Assembly (NCBI GenBank): GCA_011375345.1
Contig: DRLM01000038.1
Span: forward strand, 1-36,103
Source: Gammaproteobacteria bacterium
Lineage (GTDB): Bacteria; Pseudomonadota; Gammaproteobacteria; DRLM01
Direction of reading: 5' to 3'
Length of the DNA: 36,103 nt
Every line of letters begins with the position of its first letter. Position 1 is the first letter of the stretch. Shown here piece after piece: positions 16,618-26,046 of this stretch. Below the pieces are notes generated by a model. That model had not been told where the DNA came from, ran no database searches, and saw nothing but the letters and a program-made list of their open reading frames with translations. The translations under genes were made by a program, and so were the position numbers.

Positions 16618-17424
16618 TCAGTGACCCAACAACACCTCTGCCACCCACTTGCTGCCGAGGTAGGCCAGGAGTAATGTGACAAAGCCGCTCATGGTCCAGC
16701 GGATGGCCGTGCGGCCCCGCCAGCCGAAGCGCCAGCGCCCCAGCAGCAGCCCGGCGAAGACCAGCCAGGCTATGATGGACAGCACGGTTTTGTGGGCCAG
16801 GTGCTGGGCGAAGATGTCATCGATGTACATCATGCCACTGGCCAGAGAGAGGCTTTGCAGCACAAAGCCCAGGCCGATCATCTGAAACAACAGGGTTTCC
16901 ATGGTTTCCAGGGGCGGCAGGGCCCGGACAAAGCCGCCGGGTCGTTTGTGGCGCAGATTGTAGTTCTGAATGGCCAGCAAAATGGCCTGCACGCCGGCCA
17001 TGCTGAACACGCTGTACGCAATGATGGAGATGACAATATGGGCTTTGATGCCGGCCGCCACGTTTTCACTGACCAGATGGGTGGAGGGGACCGTCGCTTC
17101 CAATATCATGGACACCGCTGCCAGTGGCAGCACCGCTATCCCCAGATTTTCCACCGGCCTGAACAGGGCGACAAGCAGCACCAGTTGGGCGATCAGCCAG
17201 CCCAGGAGGGACAGGGCGTTAAAAAAACCCAGGTTGACACCGCTAACTACGAAGATGTTCTGATAAAGCACGTAAGCGTGCAGCAGTGCTGCCACCAGGC
17301 CGGTGGCCAGCAGGCCGTTCTTGGAGCGCATCACCTGGGTCCGCTGACTCAGGCGGAGTATCAGGCCGACGCCGGTGACGGAGTAAAGGATGATGGCCAG
17401 GATGGCGATATAGGTGATATTCAT
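16618..17424 (-). CDS. ypjD: YpjD/CcsA-like cytochrome c assembly family membrane protein
   Basis: The protein of about 268 residues has roughly eight hydrophobic segments beginning at MNITYIAILAIILYSV. The C-terminal half has the layout of the cytochrome c assembly (CcsA/HemX-like) family: HIVISIIAYSVFSMAGVQA and, later, HLAHKTVLSIIAWLVFAGLL, whose histidines could bind heme. The gene lies next to ffh and the CorC-type gene in many gammaproteobacteria; its biochemical role is unsettled. The start at 17424 was chosen because the first membrane segment follows at once. An ATG at 17439 is possible, and the frame extends to 17547 with non-conserved sequence. Its stop is 7 nt from the downstream transporter ATG. 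Confidence 0.82.
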   Translation of the reverse strand: MNITYIAILAIILYSVTGVGLILRLSQRTQVMRSKNGLLATGLVAALLHAYVLYQNIFVVSGVNLGFFNALSLLGWLIAQLVLLVALFRPVENLGIAVLPLAAVSMILEATVPSTHLVSENVAAGIKAHIVISIIAYSVFSMAGVQAILLAIQNYNLRHKRPGGFVRALPPLETMETLLFQMIGLGFVLQSLSLASGMMYIDDIFAQHLAHKTVLSIIAWLVFAGLLLGRWRFGWRGRTAIRWTMSGFVTLLLAYLGSKWVAEVLLGH

Positions 17425-17564
17425 GGAAACTGGTAGCATGCCGCCGAGCGGGAATGATGGCACAGCTTGAGGCACGAGACCAAGGCCGGGCCCCTCCGGC
17501 TGCTGCCGTCGGTGCGGCGGCCATGGTACTGGACTGCCGGACTCCAAAACAAGTGCGGTGACTG

Positions 17565-18332
17565 ATGGAACTCAAGGTACTGGGATGCAGCGGAGGGATA
17601 GGGCGCGGGCACCGCACGACATCCTTGCTGGTGGATGACGATGTGTTGATTGATGCCGGCAGCGGTGTCGGCGATCTCGACTTGTCTCAAATGGCGGCCA
17701 TCCGGCATGTCTTTCTGACTCATTCCCACCTGGACCATATCGCCTTCATTCCCTTCATGCTGGACAGCGTGTTCGACCGGGTCGGGCAGGCGCTGACCGT
17801 GCACGGCCTGCCCGAGACCATTAAAGCCTTGCAGCAGCATATCTTCAATTGGCGCATCTGGCCCGATTTTTCCGTTCTCCCCAGCGCCGACCGCCCCGTG
17901 TTGCGCTACGCGCCCATGGAAGCGGGGCAAGGCGTGGAACTCAAGGGGCGGCGTTTCGAAATGATCCCCGTGGCCCACGCCGTGCCGGCGGTGGGCTACC
18001 GGGTGTCTTCCCCCGGGGGGGCGTTTGCCTTCAGCGGCGACACCTCCACCAACGACGCTTTCTGGGACGCCCTGAATGCTGCTGCCGGGCTGGATGTGCT
18101 GATTGTCGAAACCGCCTTCTCCAACGCCGAACTCAAACTCTGCCACCTGGCGAAACATTACTGCCCCAGCCTGTTGGCGGCAGACATGAAAAAACTGCGT
18201 CATCGCCCGGCCGTGTGCATCACCCACAACAAGCCCGGGGAAGAAGAGACCATCCTCGCGGAAATCCGCGCGGCCCTGCCCGACTGGCCCTCCCTGCGCC
18301 GCCTCAGCGGGGGAGAGGTCTTTTACTTCTGA
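17565..18332 (+). CDS. Metallo-beta-lactamase-fold hydrolase, class II cyclic-nucleotide phosphodiesterase-like
   Basis: The 255-residue soluble protein has the metal-binding motif THSHLDHIAF (H53, H55, D57, H58), followed by FMLDS as in the class II 3',5'-cAMP phosphodiesterase signature. Later metal-ligand regions are SGDTSTND and VETAFSN, and the C-terminal histidine is in THNKPGEEE. Family members such as Vibrio CpdP and yeast PDE1 hydrolyse cAMP. The MBL fold is certain from the motifs, but the substrate is inferred. It is divergent from ypjD (140 bp apart) and 86 bp upstream of ffh, in a slot that is usually empty between these two conserved neighbours. No signal peptide is visible. Confidence 0.75.
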   Translation: MELKVLGCSGGIGRGHRTTSLLVDDDVLIDAGSGVGDLDLSQMAAIRHVFLTHSHLDHIAFIPFMLDSVFDRVGQALTVHGLPETIKALQQHIFNWRIWPDFSVLPSADRPVLRYAPMEAGQGVELKGRRFEMIPVAHAVPAVGYRVSSPGGAFAFSGDTSTNDAFWDALNAAAGLDVLIVETAFSNAELKLCHLAKHYCPSLLAADMKKLRHRPAVCITHNKPGEEETILAEIRAALPDWPSLRRLSGGEVFYF

Positions 18333-18364
18333 TCCCGGGCGCCCCCCGACCCCGACCCTTCGCG

Positions 18365-18370
18365 TATAAT
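18365..18370 (+). promoter_or_regulatory. Candidate -10 box upstream of ffh
   Basis: A perfect TATAAT lies 49 bp before the ffh start, in the gap after the phosphodiesterase-like gene. No good TTGACA-like box is found 16-18 bp upstream (that region is C-rich), so this is only a candidate. Confidence 0.3.
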
Positions 18371-18418
18371 CCCCCTCCTCGGCTTCTCACGTATTACAGT
18401 CACCCGTGACGGAAAACC

Positions 18419-19765
18419 ATGTTTGACAACCTCAGCGAACGCCTGGGCCACACCCTCAAGCGCCTGCGCGGCCAGGGCCGCCTGACCGAAGACAATATCA
18501 AGGATGCGCTGCGCGAAGTCCGCATGGCCCTGCTGGAGGCGGATGTGGCCCTGCCCGTGGTGCGCGAATTCATCAAGCACATCCGCGCACGTGCCGTGGG
18601 CCGCGACGTGCTGGGCAGCCTGACTCCCGGCCAGGCCTTCATCGGCGTGGTGCGGGACGAGCTGGTCGCCCTTATGGGGCAGGCTAACGAAGCGCTGCAA
18701 CTCAACACCCAGCCCCCCGCCGTCGTGCTCATGGCCGGCCTGCAGGGGGCCGGCAAAACCACCACGGTGGCGAAACTGGCGCGCCTGCTCAAAGAGCGGC
18801 ACAACAAAACGGTCATGGTTGTCAGCTGCGACGTCTACCGGCCGGCAGCCATTGCCCAGCTCAAGACGCTGGCGGATGAGGTGGGCGCCCTCTGGTTCCC
18901 CAGCGAGGCCGACCAGGACCCCGTTGCCATTGCCCAGGCGGCCCAGGTGGCGGCGCGCAAACAATTCGTGGACGTGTTGCTGGTCGACACCGCCGGGCGC
19001 TTGCACATCGATGCGGACATGATGGCGGAGATCCGGCGCCTGCACCAGGCGGTGGCGCCGGTGGAGACCCTGTTCGTGGTGGACAGCATGACCGGCCAGG
19101 ACGCGGCCAACACCGCCAAGGCCTTCGGCGAGAGCCTGCCACTTACCGGCGTTGTTCTCACCAAGGCGGATGGTGATGCCCGCGGCGGCGCCGCCCTGTC
19201 CGTGCGGCAGATTACCGGCTGTCCCATCAAGTTCCTTGGTGTGGGGGAAAAAACCGGGGCCCTGGAGCCCTTTCACCCGGACCGGGTCGCGTCGCGCATT
19301 CTCGGCATGGGGGACGTGTTGTCCCTGGTGGAACAGGCCCAGCGCAGCGTGGATCAGGGCAAAGCGGAGAAGCTGGCCCGAAAACTCAAAAAAGGCCGGG
19401 GTTTCGATCTGGAGGATTTCCGCGACCAGCTTCAGCAAATGCGCAATATGGGCGGCATCGCCAGCCTGATGGACAAAATGCCGGGGATGTCCAACGTCCC
19501 CGATTCGGTCAAAGAACAAGCCAGCGACAAAGAATTTCACCGCATGGAAGCGATCATCAACGCCATGACACCCCAGGAGCGCAGCGCGCCCGACATCATC
19601 AAAGGCTCACGCAAGCGCCGCATCGCCGCAGGTTCCGGCACCCGGGTGCAGGATGTTAACCGGCTGCTCAAACAGCATGCCCAGATGCAGAAAATGATGA
19701 AGAAATTTTCCAAGGGCGGAATGAAAAAAATGCTTCGTGGCATGGGTGGCCGCCTGCCGTTTTGA
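18419..19765 (+). CDS. ffh: Signal recognition particle GTPase Ffh
   Basis: The 448-residue protein binds 4.5S RNA and brings ribosomes making membrane proteins to the FtsY receptor. The N domain (about 1-85) is followed by the G domain with GLQGAGKTTTVAKLA (P-loop), DVYRPAAIAQLKTLA, LLVDTAGRLHID, LTKADGDARGGAALS and FLGVGEKTGALEPF. The Met-rich M domain (about 320-448) includes MRNMGGIASLMDKMPGM and the basic tail MMKKFSKGGMKKMLRGMGG. The length is normal. It opens the conserved ffh-rpsP-rimM-trmD-rplS block. Confidence 0.98.
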   Translation: MFDNLSERLGHTLKRLRGQGRLTEDNIKDALREVRMALLEADVALPVVREFIKHIRARAVGRDVLGSLTPGQAFIGVVRDELVALMGQANEALQLNTQPPAVVLMAGLQGAGKTTTVAKLARLLKERHNKTVMVVSCDVYRPAAIAQLKTLADEVGALWFPSEADQDPVAIAQAAQVAARKQFVDVLLVDTAGRLHIDADMMAEIRRLHQAVAPVETLFVVDSMTGQDAANTAKAFGESLPLTGVVLTKADGDARGGAALSVRQITGCPIKFLGVGEKTGALEPFHPDRVASRILGMGDVLSLVEQAQRSVDQGKAEKLARKLKKGRGFDLEDFRDQLQQMRNMGGIASLMDKMPGMSNVPDSVKEQASDKEFHRMEAIINAMTPQERSAPDIIKGSRKRRIAAGSGTRVQDVNRLLKQHAQMQKMMKKFSKGGMKKMLRGMGGRLPF

Positions 19766-20026
19766 GACTGGGATTGCGCCGGAGCGGGAAAACGGGTCAA
19801 CCGTGCAGGGTGCCAGGAGCGCCAAGCCGCTGTTGTCCGCGTCAACGGGCGGCGCGGATACCGGCGCACCAATGCGGCCGGGATCAGAATTCCAACCCTT
19901 GGCAGGCCTTCGCGGTTACACTTTTTTCTTTCCATTTTCAAAAGATCGCGTAAAATACCCGCTTTTTAGCCGGCTGCGCCTGGGCGGTCGGCCAGAGTCG
20001 ATTTTCCATAAGGGGACACAGAGCCT

Positions 20027-20275
20027 ATGGTGACCATTCGTTTGGCCCGGACCGGCGCGAAGAAGCGGCCGTTCTATCACATTGTCGTAACCGACAGCCG
20101 CAGTGCCCGCGGGGGCCGCTTTATCGAGCGCGTGGGGTATTTCAACCCCGTCGCCACGGGGGGGGAGACCCGTTTGCACATGGACGCCGAGCGCATTGAT
20201 TACTGGTTGTCGCAGGGCGCACAGGCGTCTGAGCGGGTTGGCAAGCTCATCCAGCAACAGGCCGCCCAGGCTTGA
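20027..20275 (+). CDS. rpsP: 30S ribosomal protein S16
   Basis: The 82-residue protein is full length for S16. It starts [20 protein letters not shown] and contains the typical [10 protein letters not shown] and [16 protein letters not shown] segments. It is an assembly protein of the small ribosomal subunit. The 261-bp gap after ffh probably holds a separate promoter; a TAAAAT at 19951-19956 is a possible -10 without a clear -35. The next gene, rimM, starts 7 bp after the stop. Confidence 0.98.
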   Translation: MVTIRLARTGAKKRPFYHIVVTDSRSARGGRFIERVGYFNPVATGGETRLHMDAERIDYWLSQGAQASERVGKLIQQQAAQA

Positions 20276-20282
20276 TGAGAAC

Positions 20283-20804
20283 ATGGGTGCGGGCACGGCG
20301 GGGCCGGACCAGCCGGTTGTGCTGGGCCGCATTGCCGGCGTTTTCGGGGTGCGCGGCTGGGTCAGGGTTTTCTCCTTTGCTGATCCCCGGGAAGAGATTT
20401 TCCGGTTCAGCCCGTGGTGGCTGTGCCGGGACGGCGAGTGCCGGCCGTGGGAGATGGTGGAAGGCCGTTCCCACGGAAAGGGGCTGATTGCCCGTCTGGA
20501 AACATGCGATGACCGGGACCGGGCCCGTGAGCTGGTGGGTTGCGACATCCTCGTTCCCCGCGCGGCGCTGCCGCCCGTCGAAGCCGGCCGCTATTACTGG
20601 GTGGACCTCATCGGTCTCAGGGTGGAAACCCTGGCCGGGCAGCTTCTCGGCCGCGTGGACCATTTGCTGGAAACCGGTGCCAACGACGTGTTGGTGATCA
20701 AAGGGGATCGGGAACACCTGATTCCGTATGTCTCCGGCCGGGTGGTGCGCGAGGTGGATCTTGAAAACGGTGTGATGCAGGTCGATTGGGACCCCGAATT
20801 TTGA
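20283..20804 (+). CDS. rimM: Ribosome maturation factor RimM
   Basis: The 173-residue protein has the N-terminal RimM beta barrel (VVLGRIAGVFGVRGWVRVFSF) and a C-terminal PRC-barrel-like part (YYWVDLIGLRVETLAGQLLGRVDHLLETGANDVLVI, then HLIPYV). RimM helps fold the head of the 30S subunit around S19 during maturation. The frame is open upstream to 20103, inside rpsP. The ATG at 20283 fits the family length and leaves a normal 7-bp gap from the rpsP stop. Confidence 0.97.
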   Translation: MGAGTAGPDQPVVLGRIAGVFGVRGWVRVFSFADPREEIFRFSPWWLCRDGECRPWEMVEGRSHGKGLIARLETCDDRDRARELVGCDILVPRAALPPVEAGRYYWVDLIGLRVETLAGQLLGRVDHLLETGANDVLVIKGDREHLIPYVSGRVVREVDLENGVMQVDWDPEF

Positions 20805-20813
20805 GGTGGTGCC

Positions 20814-21563
20814 GTGCGTTTCGACGTGGTGACCGTGTTTCCGGACATGCTCGGCGCGGTGGCCGGTTACGGTGTGACCGGCAAGGCGGTAAAGCGGGGC
20901 GCTGTGCAGGTGGTGACCTGGAACCCGCGCGACTACACCCGTGACCGCCATCGTACGGTGGATGACCGGCCCTACGGCGGTGGTCCGGGCATGGTCATGA
21001 TGGCCGCGCCGCTGCAAGCGGCGCTGTCCGCCGCCCGGCAAGCGGCGCCGGCCAGCCCGGTGCTGTATTTGTCGCCCCAGGGGCGCACCCTGAATCAGGC
21101 CGGCGTGGAAGCCCTGGCGCGGCGCCCGGGACTGATTTTGCTGGCTGGCCGGTACGAAGGGGTGGACCAGCGGCTCATCGACGCCGAGGTGGACGAAGAA
21201 TGGTCCATCGGTGATTACGTGCTGAGCGGCGGTGAGTTGGCGGCAATGGTGATCATCGATGCGGTCACCCGGCTGCTGCCGGGCGTGCTGGGGCACGAGG
21301 ACTCAGCGCAGCAGGATTCATTTTGCGAGGGCTTGCTGGACTGCCCGCATTACACCCGCCCGGAGGTGTTTGACGGGCGCAAAGTGCCGGGTGTGCTGCT
21401 TGGGGGTGACCACGGTGCCATCCGCCGCTGGCGGCTCAAGCAGGCCCTGGGGCAGACCTGGCTGCGGCGGCCGGAGCTGCTCAAAGAAAAAACGCTGAGC
21501 GTGGCGCAGCGCCAGCTGTTGGACGAATTTATTCGTGAACGGGAAACGCCGGCGGACGAATGA
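20814..21563 (+). CDS. trmD: tRNA (guanine-N1)-methyltransferase TrmD
   Basis: The 249-residue SPOUT-class enzyme methylates G37 of tRNAs that read CNN codons, using S-adenosylmethionine, and prevents frameshifting. Diagnostic parts are [35 protein letters not shown] and the knotted SAM site [20 protein letters not shown]. It starts with GTG, preceded by GAGGTGGT overlapping the rimM stop region. Length and position between rimM and rplS are standard. Confidence 0.98.
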   Translation: MRFDVVTVFPDMLGAVAGYGVTGKAVKRGAVQVVTWNPRDYTRDRHRTVDDRPYGGGPGMVMMAAPLQAALSAARQAAPASPVLYLSPQGRTLNQAGVEALARRPGLILLAGRYEGVDQRLIDAEVDEEWSIGDYVLSGGELAAMVIIDAVTRLLPGVLGHEDSAQQDSFCEGLLDCPHYTRPEVFDGRKVPGVLLGGDHGAIRRWRLKQALGQTWLRRPELLKEKTLSVAQRQLLDEFIRERETPADE

Positions 21564-21622
21564 GCCCACACTCGTGGCGGCAGCCGTCAAGCAGTGATTA
21601 TCTGACTATCGGGGTAACGAAC

Positions 21623-21985
21623 ATGAGCAACATCATCAGCGAATTGGAAGCCGAGCAAATCAAGAGCGATGTCCCGGGCTTTGCGCCCGGCGATACGGTC
21701 GAAGTGCAGGTGAAAGTGAAGGAAGGCAATCGCGAACGCCTGCAGGCCTTCGAAGGCGTGGTCATCGCCCGCCGCAACCGGGGCCTCAATTCTTCGTTCA
21801 CCGTGCGCAAGATGTCGCACGGCGAAGGGGTGGAACGGGTGTTTCAGACCCACAGCCCGCTGGTGGACAAGATCACCGTCAAGCGGCGGGGGGATGTGCG
21901 CCGCGCCAAGCTCTACTATCTGCGCGGGCGCACCGGCAAGGCGGCCCGCATCAAGGAAAAACTCAAGGCGCCCAGCGGCTCATGA
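21623..21985 (+). CDS. rplS: 50S ribosomal protein L19
   Basis: The 120-residue protein is L19, at the 30S-50S interface. It shows [56 protein letters not shown] and the basic C-terminal [21 protein letters not shown]. The ATG at 21623 was chosen over the longer frame to 21560 because family similarity starts there. Its stop overlaps the start of an exported repeat protein by 4 nt, which is unusual because rplS normally closes this operon. Confidence 0.97.
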   Translation: MSNIISELEAEQIKSDVPGFAPGDTVEVQVKVKEGNRERLQAFEGVVIARRNRGLNSSFTVRKMSHGEGVERVFQTHSPLVDKITVKRRGDVRRAKLYYLRGRTGKAARIKEKLKAPSGS

Positions 21986-23832
21986 GCCTGTGGCAAAGCG
22001 GCCCGGCGAAGTGGTGCAAGCCCTTTCGCGGGCCGCTTTGTCTTTACGTTGTCTTGATGACGCTGGCCCTCCCGGCCGGCGGTGCAGCGCATCCTCCTCC
22101 CGATCCCGACGGCACCCTGGAAGAGGTGGTGCGCCTCAAACGGGACGGGGCGCCGGATCTGGCGCTGCGCCTGCTTGACACCTACCAACCCCCACCCAGC
22201 CCGGGCACACTGCCTGCCTGGGAACTGTGGGAGCGCCAGCGGCTGATACTGTTGGCATCGGCCGGCCATTGGGCCGCGCTGGTGGAGCGGGCCGACGCCT
22301 TGCCGGACGGTGTTTCCCCGGAATTCCTGCAATGGGCCCACACCCGCGCGGCCATGGCCGAGCTGGCCTTGTCCCGTGGCGCTGCGGCCCGACGCCGGCT
22401 GGCCGCTTTGTTGTGGCGCGATGGCGCGACAGTGACGGACGAGCAGAGGGCCCGGTGGCGGCGCCTGCTCATCAAGAGCTATCTCGCGGACAAACGCTAC
22501 GAGGACGCCCGTACCGCCATGGTGCGCTACCGGCAGGATTACGGCCGGGGCGGGGACAGTGCCAGGGAGCTGGAAGCGCGGCTGGCCCTGCTGAGTGCCT
22601 ATCCGGCGCAGGCCGTCGCCGTGTTGGACGGCGTGGCCGGTGAAGAGGCCCGCGTCTTGCGGTGGTTGGCACGTTTGCGCAGCGGACAGATGCCTCCTGT
22701 TGCGGTGCTGGCCGGGGTGATCAAGGCGCTGGACGATCCGGCGCTGTCGCCGGCAGGCAAGCGGCGCTTGTGGCTGATTGCCGCTCGGGCCGCCCAGCGG
22801 GACGGCGACCATTCCAACCGGGTGCGGGCATTGGAGCAGGCCCTGAGTTATCCGCCGCCGGCTCATCGCGGTGATGAACTGCTCGGGGGCGATGGGGACG
22901 AGCTGTGGCAGGCCTATCGCGATTATGGCATGGAGCTGGCCAACCGGGCGCAGCTTTTGCTGGGGGAGGCCGCGCCCTGGTTCGAGACGGCCCGCCGTAT
23001 ACATGCGCTGCGTCCCCGCGATGCCCGTGCCCTGCTGGCCACCCTGGCCCAGCAAGGCGGGGTCGGGGGCGACATGACGGCCCTGGCGCATCAGGAATTC
23101 GCGCGCCGCTTGGGTGAACTGCCCCAGGGGGGGCGGCTGTTGAGGGCGCTCTATCTGGACAGCGAACGTTTTCCCCGCATTGAGGACATTCCCGCCATCG
23201 TGCGTTATCCCCTGTTGGCCCAGGCCCTGGCCGATGAGGATATGGCGCTGGCGTCCCGTTTGAGTGCCGGCCTGGTGCAGGCGCCGCCCGGTGGCAATGC
23301 CGTGGACTGGCAGCTGCGTCGCGCCCGCTTGCTGCTGCTGGGGCGGCAATACGATGCCGCTGTCAATGCCCTGGAGCGAGTGATGGAGGCGCAGCAGCGC
23401 TGGTCGCGGGACGGCCTGGATCGTTACAACCAGATATTGTTTGATTTGCAAATCCTCGGCCGCCACGAGGAGGCCTTGCGGCTGTTCGATCTGGCCCTGG
23501 CCCGTGCCGGGGATCCGGGGCTCAGCCGGGAAATCTTGTTCTGGATGGCCGATTCGTACAAGGCGCTGGGTCACTTCGATACTGCGGCGCGCTATTATCT
23601 CCGTTCGGCGCGTCTGGACGACGATCCCGCAGGCATCTGGGGTCAGACCGCCCGCTATCACGCCGCCGAAGCCTTGACCGATGCCGGCCTGCGGGACGAT
23701 GCCCGGCGCATCTACCGGGATCTGTTGCGCCGTACCGGTGATCCCAGCCGGCGCGCAGCCCTGAAAAGAAAACTGGATCAACTATGGTTGCGTCCCGAAC
23801 AAACGCCCCAGCACTTTCCTTCGATGCCGTAG
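21982..23832 (+). CDS. Exported helical-repeat (TPR-like) protein, function unknown
   Basis: The 616-residue protein is not recognised beyond its repeat character. Residues 1-36 look like a signal peptide (basic start, then [18 protein letters not shown]). The remainder is Ala/Leu/Arg-rich helix with TPR-like pairs, for example [54 protein letters not shown] and [26 protein letters not shown] (written here as separate repeat examples in the 440-560 region). No catalytic motif is visible. The ATG overlaps the rplS stop (ATGA), so it is probably translated from the ribosomal operon mRNA. Its 3' end overlaps ogt by 49 nt. A periplasmic scaffold or envelope role is a guess from the signal peptide and repeats. 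Confidence 0.7.
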   Translation: MSLWQSGPAKWCKPFRGPLCLYVVLMTLALPAGGAAHPPPDPDGTLEEVVRLKRDGAPDLALRLLDTYQPPPSPGTLPAWELWERQRLILLASAGHWAALVERADALPDGVSPEFLQWAHTRAAMAELALSRGAAARRRLAALLWRDGATVTDEQRARWRRLLIKSYLADKRYEDARTAMVRYRQDYGRGGDSARELEARLALLSAYPAQAVAVLDGVAGEEARVLRWLARLRSGQMPPVAVLAGVIKALDDPALSPAGKRRLWLIAARAAQRDGDHSNRVRALEQALSYPPPAHRGDELLGGDGDELWQAYRDYGMELANRAQLLLGEAAPWFETARRIHALRPRDARALLATLAQQGGVGGDMTALAHQEFARRLGELPQGGRLLRALYLDSERFPRIEDIPAIVRYPLLAQALADEDMALASRLSAGLVQAPPGGNAVDWQLRRARLLLLGRQYDAAVNALERVMEAQQRWSRDGLDRYNQILFDLQILGRHEEALRLFDLALARAGDPGLSREILFWMADSYKALGHFDTAARYYLRSARLDDDPAGIWGQTARYHAAEALTDAGLRDDARRIYRDLLRRTGDPSRRAALKRKLDQLWLRPEQTPQHFPSMP

Positions 23833-24308
23833 TCGAAACACCCATTCCCGGGGTACGGCTGGGTTTGCGAATGAGGGGCGAGGCGGTCACCGGCATTGTC
23901 TTTTTGGGGGCGGAGGCGGCCTTGCGCCCACCCCGCAGCGTTTTTGCCCGGCGGGCCGTTCAGGCTCTTGATGCCTATTTCGCCGACCCCCGGGCGCCCG
24001 TGGCGGTGCCTTACCTGGAGCGGGGCACCGCGTTTCAGCGCCGCGTGTGGGCGGGGCTCAGAGCGATTCCCGCGGGGGTGACCCGCTGTTACAGCGATTT
24101 GGCCGCCGATCTTCGCAGTGCGCCCCGGGCTGTGGGCGGGGCCTGCCGGGCGAATCCCCTGCCCCTGCTCACGCCCTGTCACCGTCTGGTGGCGGCAACG
24201 GGCCTGGGTGGTTTTATGGGGACCACCAGCGGGAGTCCGTGCGAAATCAAAGCGTGGTTGATACACCATGAAAAAAACGGTGCCGGCGCCGGAACTGGCG
24301 TTGATTGA
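23784..24308 (+). CDS. ogt: Methylated-DNA--protein-cysteine S-methyltransferase
   Basis: The 174-residue protein repairs O6-alkylguanine by moving the alkyl group to its own cysteine. The acceptor is C132 in LLTPCHRLVAATG. Other family features are GTAFQRRVWAGLRAIPAGVT, the helix-turn-helix part with APRAVGGACRANP, and GGFMG. The start at 23784 overlaps the upstream gene by 49 nt. It is supported by family-like sequence from residue 13 ([16 protein letters not shown]), which a later start at 23871 would lose. Its 3' end overlaps xerD by 41 nt. The stand-alone form without an AdaA domain resembles Ogt. Confidence 0.92.
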   Translation: MVASRTNAPALSFDAVVETPIPGVRLGLRMRGEAVTGIVFLGAEAALRPPRSVFARRAVQALDAYFADPRAPVAVPYLERGTAFQRRVWAGLRAIPAGVTRCYSDLAADLRSAPRAVGGACRANPLPLLTPCHRLVAATGLGGFMGTTSGSPCEIKAWLIHHEKNGAGAGTGVD

Positions 24309-25179
24309 TGTGTTTCTCGATACGCTGTGGATGGAACGGGGCGTGAGCCCCAACACCGTCGCCGCCTACCGCTCCGATTTGACCCGCTGCGCCCGTTGGT
24401 TGCACGAGCGCGGTGAGCGGTTGCTCACCGCCACCCGGCATCATCTGTCTCACTATCTTTCGGACCAGGCCGGTGACCGCCGGGCGCGTTCACGGACCAT
24501 TGCCCGGCGCTTGTCCTGCTTGCGGCGCTTCTATCAGTATCTGGTGCGGGAGGGTCGCCGGGAAGACGATCCCACCGCCCAGGTTGATGCCCCCAAACTG
24601 CCCCAGACCCTGCCCAGCGTATTGAGTGAGTCCGAGGTGGAGGCTTTGCTGCTGGCACCCGACACCGAGGCGACGCTGGGTTTGCGTGACCGTGCCATGT
24701 TGGAGCTGCTCTATGCCTGCGGCCTCAGGGTGAGCGAGCTGGTGGGTCTGCCCCTGGTGCGGGTGAGCCGCAGCCAGGCGGTGGTGCGGGTTATGGGCAA
24801 GGGCGGCAGGGAGAGGCTGGTTCCCATGGGCGAGGAAGCCGCCCAGTGGCTGGAGCGCTATCTTGACGGTGCCCGCCCGCAGCTGTTGCGCGGCCGCATG
24901 AGCGATGCCTTGTTCGTGACCCAAAGGGGCGCGGCCATGACGCGCCAGGCGTTTTGGTATCTGATCAAGCGCTATGCCCGCTCGGTGGCTATCCGCGTGC
25001 CCCTCTCACCCCACACGCTGCGCCATTCCTTCGCCACCCATCTGGTCAACCATGGCGCGGATTTGCGGGCGGTGCAGCTGTTGCTGGGGCATGCAGATTT
25101 ATCCACCACACAGATATATACTCACGTGGCCAAAGAGCGGCTGAAACAGCTGCACGCACGGCACCACCCGCGCGCTTAG
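24268..25179 (+). CDS. xerD: Tyrosine recombinase XerD
   Basis: The 303-residue protein has an N-terminal SAM-like DNA-binding domain (about 8-95) and a tyrosine recombinase domain. The catalytic set is visible: R154 (CGLRVSEL), K178 (MGKGGRER), H249 and R252 (HTLRHSFATHL), H275 (LLGHADLSTTQIYTHV) and Y284. With XerC it resolves chromosome dimers at dif during division. XerD is preferred over XerC because dsbC follows directly, as in many gammaproteobacteria. It overlaps ogt by 41 nt. Confidence 0.95.
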   Translation: MKKTVPAPELALIDVFLDTLWMERGVSPNTVAAYRSDLTRCARWLHERGERLLTATRHHLSHYLSDQAGDRRARSRTIARRLSCLRRFYQYLVREGRREDDPTAQVDAPKLPQTLPSVLSESEVEALLLAPDTEATLGLRDRAMLELLYACGLRVSELVGLPLVRVSRSQAVVRVMGKGGRERLVPMGEEAAQWLERYLDGARPQLLRGRMSDALFVTQRGAAMTRQAFWYLIKRYARSVAIRVPLSPHTLRHSFATHLVNHGADLRAVQLLLGHADLSTTQIYTHVAKERLKQLHARHHPRA

Positions 25180-25286
25180 CCCGCCTCCGCGGGGACGGGA
25201 GTCCGCCTGGGGTCCGCCTGTAGATGGGGGTCAGGGTGATGTCGCAGCCGGCCTGGGAAGACACACAAACGGAGAGCACACGCAAA

Positions 25287-26030
25287 ATGAAATTCGCAAG
25301 CATTATCCCCGCCCTGGTCTTGGCGGTTGGTTTCAGCGCCGCCGTGGTGGCTGGGGAGCCGCCCGCCGCCGTCAGTGCCGCCCTGGCCGAACTGGTGCCG
25401 GACAGACAGCCGGATGCCGTTAAGAAAAGCGCGCTGCCTGGTCTCTATGAAGTGCGCTACGGGCCGGAAGTGTTTTACTTGTCCGGAGACGGCCGCTACG
25501 TCGTTCAGGGGGATGTGATCGACGTGGCCAGCCGGGAGAACCTCACCGAACAGGGCCGCGCCGCGGGCCGTCTGGCCTTGTTGAGCACTTTGGACGAGAA
25601 ACAGATGATTGTGTTCGCGCCGGAACACCCCCGCCATACCATCACCGTGTTCACCGATGTGGATTGCGCATATTGTCGCAAGCTGCACAGCCAGATGGCC
25701 GAGTACAACGCCGAGGGTATCGCCGTGCATTATCTGGCCTATCCGCGCGCCGGCATGAACAGCCAGTCGTATTGGAAAATGGTCTCCGTGTGGTGCGCGG
25801 AGGATCGGGCCGAGGCCATGACCCTGGCCAAGCGGGGCAAGCCTACCGGGGGCAGGCGCTGCGACAATCCGATAGCCCAGCATCTGGCCGTGGCCGGTGA
25901 GCTGGGTGTGAACGCCACCCCCACCATCATCCTCGAAGATGGCACCTTGTTTGCCGGGTATGTGCCGCCCAGGCAAATGGCCGAGCTGCTCGACCGCCAC
26001 GCGGCGACCCGGCTGGGGGCCTTGCAGTAG
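25287..26030 (+). CDS. dsbC: Periplasmic disulfide isomerase DsbC
   Basis: The 247-residue exported protein has a signal peptide (about 1-23, ending AVVAG), an N-terminal dimerisation domain and a thioredoxin fold. The active site is CAYC at 127-130 (DsbC enzymes usually have CGYC) and the cis-proline loop is NATPTI. Two further cysteines (in VWCAED and RRCDNP) fit the structural disulfide of this family. The start at 25287 was chosen because the signal peptide begins there and GGAGA lies upstream; the frame is open to 25224. It would reshuffle wrong disulfides in the periplasm, together with DsbD. FlgI and c-type cytochromes are possible clients, by inference. Confidence 0.93.
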   Translation: MKFASIIPALVLAVGFSAAVVAGEPPAAVSAALAELVPDRQPDAVKKSALPGLYEVRYGPEVFYLSGDGRYVVQGDVIDVASRENLTEQGRAAGRLALLSTLDEKQMIVFAPEHPRHTITVFTDVDCAYCRKLHSQMAEYNAEGIAVHYLAYPRAGMNSQSYWKMVSVWCAEDRAEAMTLAKRGKPTGGRRCDNPIAQHLAVAGELGVNATPTIILEDGTLFAGYVPPRQMAELLDRHAATRLGALQ

Positions 26031-26046
26031 GTCTTCGCCGGGTGGG

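Noticed and set aside
15523-16674. 383-codon open frame on the plus strand
   Set aside because: It is antisense to the CorC-type gene; no motifs, and the minus-strand protein has clear CNNM, CBS and CorC features.
19911-19956. Complete sigma-70 promoter before rpsP
   Set aside because: Only a TAAAAT is visible; no TTGACA-like box lies 16-18 bp upstream, so it is not listed as a feature.
21916-23781. 621-codon open frame on the minus strand
   Set aside because: It is antisense to the exported repeat protein. The plus-strand frame has a signal peptide, a coupled start and a stop consistent with its neighbours.
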